Positions 1 through 5,557 of a stretch of 5,905 nt of DNA are shown here, one piece after another. The stretch covers positions 1 through 5,905 of the forward strand of contig JACQYJ010000218.1 of the NCBI GenBank assembly GCA_016208525.1, in the 5' to 3' direction. The translations under genes and the position numbers were made by a program. The notes under the pieces are model-generated. The model was not told the DNA's origin. It saw only the letters and a list, made by a program, of their open reading frames with translations, and did no database searches. The stretch is from Deltaproteobacteria bacterium (GTDB lineage Bacteria > Desulfobacterota > JAENJC01). Numbering within the stretch: position 1 is the first letter of the stretch; the number at the start of each line of letters is the position of its first letter.

Positions 1-174
1 CCTTGGGTTTTGATCAAACAAAGGAGATATGACCAGAATATCTATGTCGCTCTCATCCGAGGCTGTTCCTTTAGCCTGGCTGCCATACAAGATTAAATTG
101 CTGACAGGAAAACCGTTCTTACGCAATAAATCCAGGTAGCTTTTTAGATTGTTTATAACAGACTGATTAACCAT
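1..174 (-). CDS. MNT-type nucleotidyltransferase, partial (3' end beyond the window)
   Basis: Only the first 58 codons lie in the window; the gene reads leftwards off the edge. The translation contains an intact GSQAKGTASDESDID motif at residues 31-45. This is the GS-X10-D-X-D signature of minimal nucleotidyltransferases of the DNA polymerase beta superfamily, where the two aspartates bind the catalytic metal. In characterised HEPN/MNT (type VII-like) toxin-antitoxin pairs the MNT partner is the antitoxin and inactivates the HEPN toxin by transferring AMP to it. The same role is inferred here from the adjacent HEPN gene. The start at 174 is supported by a GGAGG at 189-185, ten bases upstream, and by the 22-base overlap with the end of the HEPN gene, which suggests translational coupling. 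The family assignment is firm; the antitoxin role is inference. Confidence 0.9.
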   Translation of the reverse strand, partial: MVNQSVINNLKSYLDLLRKNGFPVSNLILYGSQAKGTASDESDIDILVISPLFDQNPR

Positions 175-536
175 TTTACCTTATCCTCCGCTCCCTGGAT
201 ATACTTCTGCGCCTTTTCCATTGAAATTTCCGGCTTTCCCAATGATGGATACCTTCCCTCCAATTGGAATTCCATCATTTCTCCCAAGAAATCTACGAGT
301 TCATTGTCATGCGATATAGTAGAAGACTCCAATAACCGGATAAGGTTATGTGTTTTTGGGGGAATATCGGCAGTTGCTTTTACGACAATTGCTTTTAAGG
401 CTTTTTCTATTGCAAGATGGCAAAAAAAGAGACTGTGAACAATCCTGCTTTTTTCAAATAGAACTTTGGCTGATTCGATACTTTCCAAAGCTCCATCCCG
501 CCAGTAAATAATCTGCTTATCCACGTCAATTGCCAT
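153..536 (-). CDS. HEPN-domain protein, putative toxin of a HEPN/MNT pair
   Basis: A 127-residue, mostly helical protein of typical single-domain HEPN size. The segment FFCHLAIEKALKAIVVK (residues 37-53) followed by KTHNLIRLL (61-69) is the characteristic core of the Pfam HEPN family, and an RYP near residues 95-97 also fits that family. Many HEPN proteins are ribonucleases that use an R-X4-6-H motif. I do not see a clear one here: R31 to H40 has eight intervening residues and no His follows R95 closely, so RNase activity is uncertain. The gene overlaps the downstream MNT gene by 22 bases, the classic two-gene layout. The ATG at 536 has no Shine-Dalgarno sequence. A TATAAT at 549-544 would place the transcript start at or next to this ATG, so the mRNA may be leaderless. 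Family assignment is confident; toxin function is inferred from context. Confidence 0.9.
   Translation of the reverse strand: MAIDVDKQIIYWRDGALESIESAKVLFEKSRIVHSLFFCHLAIEKALKAIVVKATADIPPKTHNLIRLLESSTISHDNELVDFLGEMMEFQLEGRYPSLGKPEISMEKAQKYIQGAEDKVKWLISLL
185..189 (-). promoter_or_regulatory. Ribosome binding site of the MNT gene, inside the HEPN coding region
   Basis: GGAGG is read on the minus strand ten bases before the ATG at 174. It lies within the last codons of the HEPN gene, decides the MNT start, and would let MNT be translated independently of the poorly initiated HEPN frame. Confidence 0.65.
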
Positions 537-543
537 AATTGAG

Positions 544-571
544 ATTATAGCAAATTAATTAGATAAAACAA
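544..571 (-). promoter_or_regulatory. Candidate promoter of the HEPN/MNT pair
   Basis: On the minus strand there is a perfect TATAAT at 549-544. A weak -35 (TTGTTT, 571-566) lies 16 bases upstream. A perfect TTGACA also occurs at 577-572, but its spacing to the -10 is 22 bases, which is too long for standard sigma-70 use. Expected transcription start is about 537, immediately before the HEPN ATG. Confidence 0.45.
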
Positions 572-604
572 TGTCAAATTCAAAAATGTGTCAAACCAAA
601 AATG
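572..604. repeat. Imperfect tandem direct repeat (17 + 16 bases) between the divergent genes
   Basis: TGTCAAATTCAAAAATG (572-588) is followed immediately by TGTCAAACCAAAAATG (589-604); the copies differ by one missing base and one substitution. Read on the minus strand each copy contains a TTGACA hexamer. The array lies just upstream of the HEPN promoter and ends at the ATG of the PIN remnant. It could be an operator for autoregulation or the scar of a rearrangement. Confidence 0.7.
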
Positions 605-874
605 GTTGAATTGATAGCCCTGGTAAAAGAGCATCCTCCGGTAATGTTAGAGGTCAGTAGCGAGATTGACGAGCTTGCGGATATCTATATCGCTGAAGGC
701 GTGATCCCTAAAAAGAAACGCGATGACGCTATGCACATTGCCATTGCTACAGTTAATGAGATGGACGCACTGGTCAGTTGGAACTATAACCACTTGGCCA
801 ACCTTGCTAAAAAAGAGAAGGTTCGCTTAGAAAATTTTTCTTGCATGATATTTAACTTTGTGCTAAAAAAGTAA
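602..874 (+). pseudogene. PIN-domain (VapC-like) protein remnant, C-terminal half only
   Basis: The 90-residue reading frame contains ELADIYIAEGVIPKKKRDD (about 24-42), AMHIAIATVNEMDALVSWNY (43-62) and NHLAN, the hallmark C-terminal half of a family of PIN-domain proteins related to VapC toxins. D41-D42 and D55 correspond to the acidic residues around the metal site of this half. Family members are normally about 140-160 residues and begin with a LDTSV-type strand carrying the first catalytic Asp. That half is absent: upstream the frame is open only back to a stop at 560-562 and encodes nothing PIN-like. After about residue 75 the family's usual end (a GY-x-P-x-EI-x-TP type segment) is also missing, replaced by an A/T-rich tail. 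No ribosome binding site precedes ATG 602. A nuclease-dead remnant is the best reading; a still-translated small protein cannot be excluded. Confidence 0.75.
841..869 (+). promoter_or_regulatory. Weak candidate promoter for the rimP operon
   Basis: TTGCAT (841-846), a 17-base spacer and TAAAAA (864-869) preceded by TGC give a poor -35 with an extended-type -10. It would start transcription near 876, giving a leader of roughly 88 bases that contains the hairpin at 890-930. It lies inside the end of the PIN remnant. Matches are modest, so this is tentative. Confidence 0.3.
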
Positions 875-889
875 AGGCATTAGCATCCG

Positions 890-930
890 GGTATACAAAA
901 AGTGGGCTCACGCCCACTTTTTTTTATACC
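890..930 (+). terminator. Rho-independent terminator-like hairpin; possible rimP leader attenuator
   Basis: AAAAAGTGGGC (897-907) and GCCCACTTTTT (912-922) form a perfect 11-base-pair stem around a TCAC loop. The 3' arm runs into a block of eight Ts (918-925). Outside this, GGTATA (890-895) pairs with TATACC (925-930), extending the structure. The A-tract on the left arm would let it end transcripts from either direction. It closes off the PIN remnant. Because only 33 bases separate it from the rimP ATG, any promoter upstream of it must be read through, as in the rimP leader attenuators described in other bacteria. Confidence 0.88.
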
Positions 931-963
931 AAGTTGCTTTCAAAAAGCTACTGGAATTTTTAT

Positions 964-1428
964 ATGGCATCGGAAGAGAGTGTTTCGGAAAAGGTCGCCT
1001 CCATTGTTGTTCCTGCCCTTGAAGAGATGGGAATGGAGCTTGTGTCTCTTGAGTACAGGAAGGAAGGGAGCGGCTGGGTCCTCAGGCTTTTTATAGACAG
1101 GGACGGCGGAGTCACCCTTGACGACTGCGCCGATGCAAGCAGAGTGGTAGAGGAGCTACTCGATGCTGAAGACATCATCCCTCATGAATACAGTCTTGAG
1201 GTCTCATCCCCTGGCCTTAACAGGCCGTTGAAAAAAGATGCCGATTTCAGGCGTTTTATAGGGAAGACGGCAAGGATCAAGACCTTTGAGGTAATAGATG
1301 GCAGCAGGAACTTCAAGGGACGCATAGAGGGTTGCGAAGATAGTGTCGTAGTTCTCAATGTAGACGGGACTCTCCACCATATACCATTAAAAAAGATTGC
1401 CAAGGCTAATATTGAATACGAGTTTTGA
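964..1428 (+). CDS. rimP: Ribosome maturation factor RimP
   Basis: RimP binds the 30S subunit during late assembly and is needed for correct 16S rRNA/S12-region maturation. The 154-residue protein has the usual family length. It has an N-terminal alpha/beta domain (about 5-85) ending in LEVSSPGLNRPL (79-89), the diagnostic RimP signature, followed by a C-terminal SH3-like barrel (about 92-154). The ATG at 964 is chosen over an in-frame TTG at 934 because it matches where family proteins begin and because the TTG lies four bases past the terminator hairpin. Its ribosome site is weak (TGGA at 952-955). It is the first gene of the operon, and nusA starts 16 bases after its stop. Very secure. Confidence 0.96.
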   Translation: MASEESVSEKVASIVVPALEEMGMELVSLEYRKEGSGWVLRLFIDRDGGVTLDDCADASRVVEELLDAEDIIPHEYSLEVSSPGLNRPLKKDADFRRFIGKTARIKTFEVIDGSRNFKGRIEGCEDSVVVLNVDGTLHHIPLKKIAKANIEYEF

Positions 1429-1444
1429 TGAATGGAGGTGAAGA

Positions 1445-2575
1445 ATGATTCTTGAGCTTAACCGGGTTTTGGAACAGGTATGGAAGGACAAAGGGATAAG
1501 CAAGGCCATACTTATAGATGCCATTGAGTCGGCTGTGCTCATCGCAGCGAAGAAAAAGTATGGCGCTGATAAGGAGATAGAGGCCCACTTCAATGAAGAG
1601 CTGGGGGAGGTTGAGCTTTTCCAGTTCAAAATCGTAGTGGAGGATGTTGTTGACCCTGATAATGAAGTATCTCATGAAAAGGCTGTGAAAGAGGACCCCG
1701 GGGTCGAGGTCGGGGACAGCCTTGGCATGAAGCTTGATGCATCCGGTTTTGGCAGGATCGCAGCCCAGGCGGCTAAACAGATTATTGTCCAGAAGCTGAG
1801 GGACGCAGAGAGGGACAATATTTTCAATGAGTTCAGGGAACGCAAGGGAGAGATACTCAACGGTATAGTTAAGAGGTTTGAGCACGGAGATATGATAGTT
1901 GATCTCGGTAAGACAGAGGCCGTTCTTTCACAGAAGGAGCAGGTTCCGGGTGAAAACTACAGGCCTACTGAGCGGGTAAGGGCATATCTTGTTGATGTGA
2001 AAAAGACCTCAAAGGGCCCCAATATAATACTCTCAAGGACCCACCCGGGCATGGTCGCAAAGCTTTTTGAACTGGAGGTCCCTGAGATTCATGAGGGGAT
2101 CGTAAAGATAAAGAACGTTGTCAGGGAGCCGGGCAGCCGGGTCAAGATCGCGGTTGTAAGCGAGGACAGGGACATCGACCCGGTAGGGGCATGTGTCGGG
2201 ATGAAGGGGAGCCGGGTGCAGGCAGTGGTACAGGAACTAAAGGGCGAGAAGATAGACATAGTGGAGTGGGTGGATGACCCTGCCAGGTTTGTGTGCAATG
2301 CCCTGTCTCCGGCCCAGATAGCCAAGGTTATCGTGCACGACGCTGAAAAGTCTATGGAGGTTATAGTCCCGGACAACCAGCTCTCTCTCGCTATCGGCAA
2401 GAGGGGACAGAACGTAAGGCTTGGCGCAAAGCTGACAGGATGGAAGATAGACATATTCAGCGAGTCCAAGAAGGCTCTGGCTATGGAGGCAGAGAAGGCC
2501 TTGTGGGAGATTCCCACTGTTACGGATGAGGAAGAGAATGCAGAAGGAATAGAAAGTTCAGAGGCTAATGAATAA
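1445..2575 (+). CDS. nusA: Transcription termination/antitermination factor NusA
   Basis: NusA binds RNA polymerase and nascent RNA, promoting pausing, intrinsic termination and, with other Nus factors, antitermination on rRNA operons. The 376 residues show the full core. The N-terminal RNAP-binding domain (1-130) includes FGRIAAQAAKQII at 102-114. An S1 domain (about 132-198) ends in IILSRTHPGMVAKLFELEVPEI. KH1 carries GMKG at 252-255 and KH2 carries GKRG at 318-321, with the conserved NQLSLAIGKRGQNVRLGAKLTGW block. It ends in a short acidic tail and lacks the C-terminal acidic repeats of the E. coli protein, as is normal outside gammaproteobacteria. A strong GGAGG (1434-1438) lies six bases before the ATG. 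The stop overlaps the next gene by 8 bases. Confidence 0.98.
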   Translation: MILELNRVLEQVWKDKGISKAILIDAIESAVLIAAKKKYGADKEIEAHFNEELGEVELFQFKIVVEDVVDPDNEVSHEKAVKEDPGVEVGDSLGMKLDASGFGRIAAQAAKQIIVQKLRDAERDNIFNEFRERKGEILNGIVKRFEHGDMIVDLGKTEAVLSQKEQVPGENYRPTERVRAYLVDVKKTSKGPNIILSRTHPGMVAKLFELEVPEIHEGIVKIKNVVREPGSRVKIAVVSEDRDIDPVGACVGMKGSRVQAVVQELKGEKIDIVEWVDDPARFVCNALSPAQIAKVIVHDAEKSMEVIVPDNQLSLAIGKRGQNVRLGAKLTGWKIDIFSESKKALAMEAEKALWEIPTVTDEEENAEGIESSEANE

Positions 2576-3197
2576 GACCTGGACTGAGACAGGGACTGCA
2601 ACGGATAAGATCAGGACATGTCTCGGTTGCAGGGCGTCTAAGGATAAGAAAGAGCTCGTCAGGCTCGTGAAATCTCCTGACGGGGTTGTAGTTATAGACT
2701 ATAAAGGAAGGCTCCCCGGCAGAGGGGGTTATGTCTGCCCGATAGAGTCATGCATCAGGGAGGCATTTTCAAAGAAGCAGATATCAAGGGTGTTTAAAGT
2801 TTCACAGGTCGAGGGAGTGGAAGAGTTTCTTGGCCGGTTAAGGAAGCTGGCTCTGGACAGGATATCATCGCTCCTTTCCCTTGCAAGAAAGGCAGGGAAG
2901 GTTGTGGATGGGAGAGAGGCTGTAGAAAAGGGGATTACGATGGGGACTATAAACCTTCTCGTCTTTGCTGAAGACCTCTCTCCTATAAGTTTTAAGGAGA
3001 TGAAAGATACTTGTCTCAAGAGAGGAATAGGCTATTATACATACCTCTCAAAGGATGAGATGGGCGGCCTTATAGGTAAGGGGGAGAGGGGCGCTGTCGG
3101 CATAGCGGATGCATCTTTCTCGTCTTTACTGGGAAAGGAATTTGAAAGGGTTAAGAGTCTGGGAAGCGTGGGCTCAGGGGGTGGAAAAAATGGCTAA
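2568..3197 (+). CDS. ylxR: YlxR (RnpM)-L7Ae fusion RNA-binding protein
   Basis: Two domains normally encoded by separate neighbouring genes (ylxR and ylxQ in Bacillus) are joined in one 209-residue protein. Residues 15-95 are YlxR/DUF448: RTCLGCRASKDKKELVRLV, then GRLPGRGGYVCPIESC with the GRG-YVC signature; the family has been linked to RNase P regulation (RnpM). Residues 98-190 are an L7Ae/L30e-like fold: LLSLARKAGKVVDGREAV, INLLVFAEDLSP, then CLKRGIGYYTYLSKDEMGGLIGK at about 149-171, typical of kink-turn RNA binders. The C-terminus is a Gly/Ser/Lys tail. The gene overlaps nusA by 8 bases at its start, where GAGG at 2561-2564 is too close to be an ideal ribosome site, and overlaps infB by 8 bases at its end; coupling to both is likely. 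Domain calls are firm; the cellular role is by family only. Confidence 0.93.
   Translation: MNKTWTETGTATDKIRTCLGCRASKDKKELVRLVKSPDGVVVIDYKGRLPGRGGYVCPIESCIREAFSKKQISRVFKVSQVEGVEEFLGRLRKLALDRISSLLSLARKAGKVVDGREAVEKGITMGTINLLVFAEDLSPISFKEMKDTCLKRGIGYYTYLSKDEMGGLIGKGERGAVGIADASFSSLLGKEFERVKSLGSVGSGGGKNG
3176..3184 (+). promoter_or_regulatory. infB: Ribosome binding site of infB
   Basis: AGGGGGTGG lies inside the end of the YlxR-L7Ae gene, with AGGGGG eight bases before ATG 3190. It supports that ATG over the in-frame GTG at 3181, which sits within the site itself. Confidence 0.65.
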
Positions 3198-3648
3198 GAT
3201 AAGGATTCACGAACTTGCGAAGGAACTGGGCTTGGAAAACAAGGATGTAATAGCCAAGTGCAAACAGCTTGGATTTGGAGATAAGAGCCCTTCTCACGGC
3301 CTTGAAAACAACGAGGCGGATAGTGTCAGAAAGGCCTTCAAACCCCGCGAAGAGGCCTTGCCGGAAGAAAGGCAGGTTGTTATAGAGAAGAGGGTCACGC
3401 TTGAAGACAAGGAGGTGTCCGTAGAAGAGAGACGGGTAAAGTCCACTGTTATCAGGAGGAGGACGAAGGAGATTGAGATTAAGCCACGGGTAGTCGAACA
3501 GGCCAAGCCTCTTAAGGTTGAAGTGGCTCCGGCGCTCCATGAGCTTCCATCCGAGATACATGAGGTTGTCGTTCCTGTAATAGAGCCCCAGATTCCGGAA
3601 GCACAGCCGGTTCGTGTCAAGCCTGGAGCTCAAGGAGCGCGTCTTTAA
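3190..3648 (+). CDS. infB: IF-2 N-terminal portion (first IF2_N domain and linker), ends at an in-frame stop
   Basis: This 152-codon frame is the 5' part of infB. It begins MAKIRIHELAKELGLENKDV, a typical first IF2_N domain (residues 1-50). A long charged, Pro/Val/Glu-rich linker follows, with RRVKSTVIRRRTKEIEI (81-97), a motif common in IF-2 linkers of Deltaproteobacteria-like lineages. Instead of running into the GTPase, the frame stops at TAA 3646-3648. The remaining IF-2 sequence is present immediately afterwards in the +1 frame, so this is half of one gene rather than an independent protein. The stop is in a CTT TAA A context with AAGGAG at 3632-3637, discussed as a possible programmed frameshift. 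Otherwise a one-base insertion between 3584 and 3645 explains it. Confidence 0.85.
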   Translation: MAKIRIHELAKELGLENKDVIAKCKQLGFGDKSPSHGLENNEADSVRKAFKPREEALPEERQVVIEKRVTLEDKEVSVEERRVKSTVIRRRTKEIEIKPRVVEQAKPLKVEVAPALHELPSEIHEVVVPVIEPQIPEAQPVRVKPGAQGARL

Positions 3649-5494
3649 ACCAGTTCCCGCCTTCAGGGGAAAGAGGCGGGGGGCAAAGGCGGCGCCTGCT
3701 GCAGGTTCCAAGAAGACCGAGATAACAGTCCCCAAGGCCATAAAAAGGGTCATTAAGGTCTCGGATGTGATACAGGTCGGAGAACTGGCCAAGAGGATGG
3801 GGATCAAGGCGGGTGAGGTTATAAAGAAGCTGTTCGGGCTTGGTATCATGGCCACGATAAACCAGTCAGTTGACATAGATGCTGCTACCCTTGTCGCCCA
3901 GGACTTCGGGTACGAGGTCGAGAGGGTTGGAATGGAGATAGTGGAGGAAATGCTTGAAGAGACTGCGGATATATCCGGGAATAAGGTTTTGAGGCCACCC
4001 GTAGTTACCGTTATGGGGCATGTTGACCACGGCAAGACATCGCTTCTGGATGCCATAAAACAGACCGATGTGGCTGCAGGAGAGGCCGGGGGAATAACGC
4101 AGCATATAGGCGCCTATCATGTGGAACTTGATAAGGGAGACCTTGTGTTTCTGGATACGCCAGGGCATGAGGCGTTCACTGCCATGAGGGCGAGGGGCGC
4201 CCAGGTTACCGACTTTGTTGTTCTTGTGGTTGCTGCTGACGATGGGGTAATGCCCCAGACCGTTGAGGCTATAAACCATGCCAGGGCAGCCAACGTTCCG
4301 ATCATTGTTGCGGTCAACAAGATAGACAAGCCTGGCGCCAACCCTGATAAGGTGAGGCAGTCTTTATCCGAGCATGGACTCCAACCTGAGGACTGGGGAG
4401 GGGACACCATATTTGTGAATGTCTCTGCAAAACAGAGGACAGGGATCAAGGAACTCCTTGAGATGATAATCCTTCAGGCAGAGGTAATGCAGCTTATGGC
4501 CAACCCCGACAAGTTTGCCAAGGGAACTATAATAGAGGCAAAGCTTGACAAGGGGAGGGGGCCTGTGGCAACTGTCCTGGTTCAGGAGGGGACCCTTAAG
4601 ATAGGAGACCCGTTCGTTGCAGGGGTCCACTACGGAAGGGTCAGGGCCATGCTTGACGATAAAGGGGCAAAGGTCCTGGAGGCAGGCCCATCAATGCCGG
4701 TGGAGGTGCAGGGCCTTCCTGGAGTGCCTCAGGCTGGAGAGAGGTTCGTAGTCGTCTCTGATGAGAAAAAGGCAAAGGAGATAGGGACATACAGGCAGAT
4801 GAAGCAGAGGGAGACCGAGCTTTCCAAAAGCAGCAAGGTCTCTCTTGAAGACCTCTACAACAAGATAAAAGAGGGAGAGGTAAAGGAACTTGGGATCATC
4901 ATCAAGGCCGATGTTCACGGTTCAGTGGAGGCATTGACCGAGTCTCTCCAGAAACTCTCGACAGACGCCATAAAACTGAAGGTGCTTCACGGTTCGGTGG
5001 GAGCAATAACAGAGACGGATGTGCTGCTGGCTGCGGCTTCCAATGCCATAATAATTGGTTTCCATGTCCGCCCTGACGTCAAGGTGCAGGCATTGGCAGA
5101 TGAAGAAGGGGTGGATGTAAGGCTTTACAGCATAATCTATGAGGTCACGGAGGATGTGAAGAAGGCCATGGAGGGTCTCCTTGCGCCGACCATCAAAGAG
5201 GTCGTCCTCGGAAGGGCTGAGATCAGAGAGATATTCAGCGTTCCAAAGATTGGAAACATCGGCGGATGTTTTGTGACCGACGGAAAGATAACGAGGGGCG
5301 CCATGATAAGGCTGATAAGGGACGGGATAGTTATCCACGACGGCAAGCCGGCCTCCTTGAGAAGGTTCAAGGACGATGTCAAAGAGGTACAGTCCGGGTA
5401 TGAATGTGGTATCGGCATCGAGAACTATAATGACATCAAAACCGGTGATGTGATTGAGGCTTATATCCACGAAAAGATAGCAGCAAAATTATAG
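3614..5494 (+). CDS. infB: Translation initiation factor IF-2, main portion (second IF2_N domain to C-terminus), in +1 frame to its 5' part
   Basis: IF-2 is the GTPase that brings fMet-tRNA to the 30S subunit and promotes 50S joining. Counting from GTG 3614, a basic linker (1-45) is followed by a second IF2_N domain (about 46-100), then the GTPase: G1 GHVDHGKT (135-142), G2 GGITQHIGAY (159-168), G3 DTPGH (181-185), G4 NKID (235-238), G5 SAK (271-273). Domain II, IF2 domain 3 and the tRNA-binding C2 domain with GYECGIGIENYNDIKTGDVIE (595-615) complete the protein. All key residues are intact, so the protein looks functional. GTG 3614 is only a nominal start: the frame is open back to 3584 and no good ribosome site precedes it. 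The true start is most likely ATG 3190 after frame restoration. An internally started short isoform, as with E. coli IF2-beta, is less likely. Nothing essential to the GTPase depends on the missing 5' part. Confidence 0.95.
   Translation: MSSLELKERVFKPVPAFRGKRRGAKAAPAAGSKKTEITVPKAIKRVIKVSDVIQVGELAKRMGIKAGEVIKKLFGLGIMATINQSVDIDAATLVAQDFGYEVERVGMEIVEEMLEETADISGNKVLRPPVVTVMGHVDHGKTSLLDAIKQTDVAAGEAGGITQHIGAYHVELDKGDLVFLDTPGHEAFTAMRARGAQVTDFVVLVVAADDGVMPQTVEAINHARAANVPIIVAVNKIDKPGANPDKVRQSLSEHGLQPEDWGGDTIFVNVSAKQRTGIKELLEMIILQAEVMQLMANPDKFAKGTIIEAKLDKGRGPVATVLVQEGTLKIGDPFVAGVHYGRVRAMLDDKGAKVLEAGPSMPVEVQGLPGVPQAGERFVVVSDEKKAKEIGTYRQMKQRETELSKSSKVSLEDLYNKIKEGEVKELGIIIKADVHGSVEALTESLQKLSTDAIKLKVLHGSVGAITETDVLLAAASNAIIIGFHVRPDVKVQALADEEGVDVRLYSIIYEVTEDVKKAMEGLLAPTIKEVVLGRAEIREIFSVPKIGNIGGCFVTDGKITRGAMIRLIRDGIVIHDGKPASLRRFKDDVKEVQSGYECGIGIENYNDIKTGDVIEAYIHEKIAAKL
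3632..3649 (+). promoter_or_regulatory. infB: Candidate +1 programmed frameshift site in infB (prfB-like)
   Basis: AAGGAG (3632-3637), a CGCGT spacer, then CTT TAA A (3643-3649). A leucyl-tRNA on CTT could slip forward one base onto TTT and continue with AAA CCA, the open downstream frame. E. coli prfB has the same arrangement: an SD-like AGGGGG, three bases, CTT TGA. Here the spacer is 5 bases from GGAG, or 4 if measured from where a full AGGAGG would end, so it is not optimal. The continued product would be 767 residues, a normal IF-2 length. Functional use is inference. Confidence 0.4.
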
Positions 5495-5551
5495 TGGCCA
5501 GTGGCCGGTGATCGGCGATCAGTTGATGCCGACCACTGACATCTGACCACT
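5493..5551. repeat. Degenerate 7-base repeat array with inverted half, 3' of infB
   Basis: Starting inside the infB TAG, the sequence divides into heptamers: AGTGGCC, AGTGGCC, GGTGATC, GGCGATC, AGTTGAT (5493-5527). After GCC come GACCACT, GACATCT, GACCACT (5531-5551). The second set is the reverse complement of the first consensus (AGTGGTC), so the whole can fold into an imperfect hairpin. It fills the infB-ylxP gap and ends seven bases before the ylxP ATG. No T-run follows, so it is not a standard terminator. Confidence 0.7.
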
Positions 5552-5557
5552 GAATTT

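Noticed and set aside
544..577. TTGACA (577-572) with TATAAT (549-544) as a consensus promoter
   Set aside because: Both hexamers are perfect but the spacer is 22 bases, outside the workable range; a weaker -35 at 571-566 gives a normal 16-base spacer.
861..885. Inverted repeat TGCTAA/TTAGCA as an antiterminator or operator
   Set aside because: Only six base pairs with a 13-base loop in A/T-rich sequence; chance occurrence is likely and it does not overlap the terminator stem.
934..963. TTG 934 as rimP start, adding ten residues
   Set aside because: The extra residues match nothing typical of RimP, the codon abuts the terminator hairpin, and ATG 964 fits the family's N-terminus.
1406..1885. 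Long minus-strand open frames across nusA, ylxR and infB (for example 1406-1885 and 3151-4056)
   Set aside because: They are antisense to clearly recognised genes, have no recognisable domains or ribosome sites, and result from the codon bias of the true genes.
3614..3648. Independent translation start of the large IF-2 frame at GTG 3614 (short isoform as the main product)
   Set aside because: No Shine-Dalgarno lies at a working distance (the nearest, GGAAG at 3597-3601, is 12 bases away) and the frame is open further upstream. IF-2 beta-like starts exist in E. coli, so it is not impossible, but the sequence does not support it as the main start.
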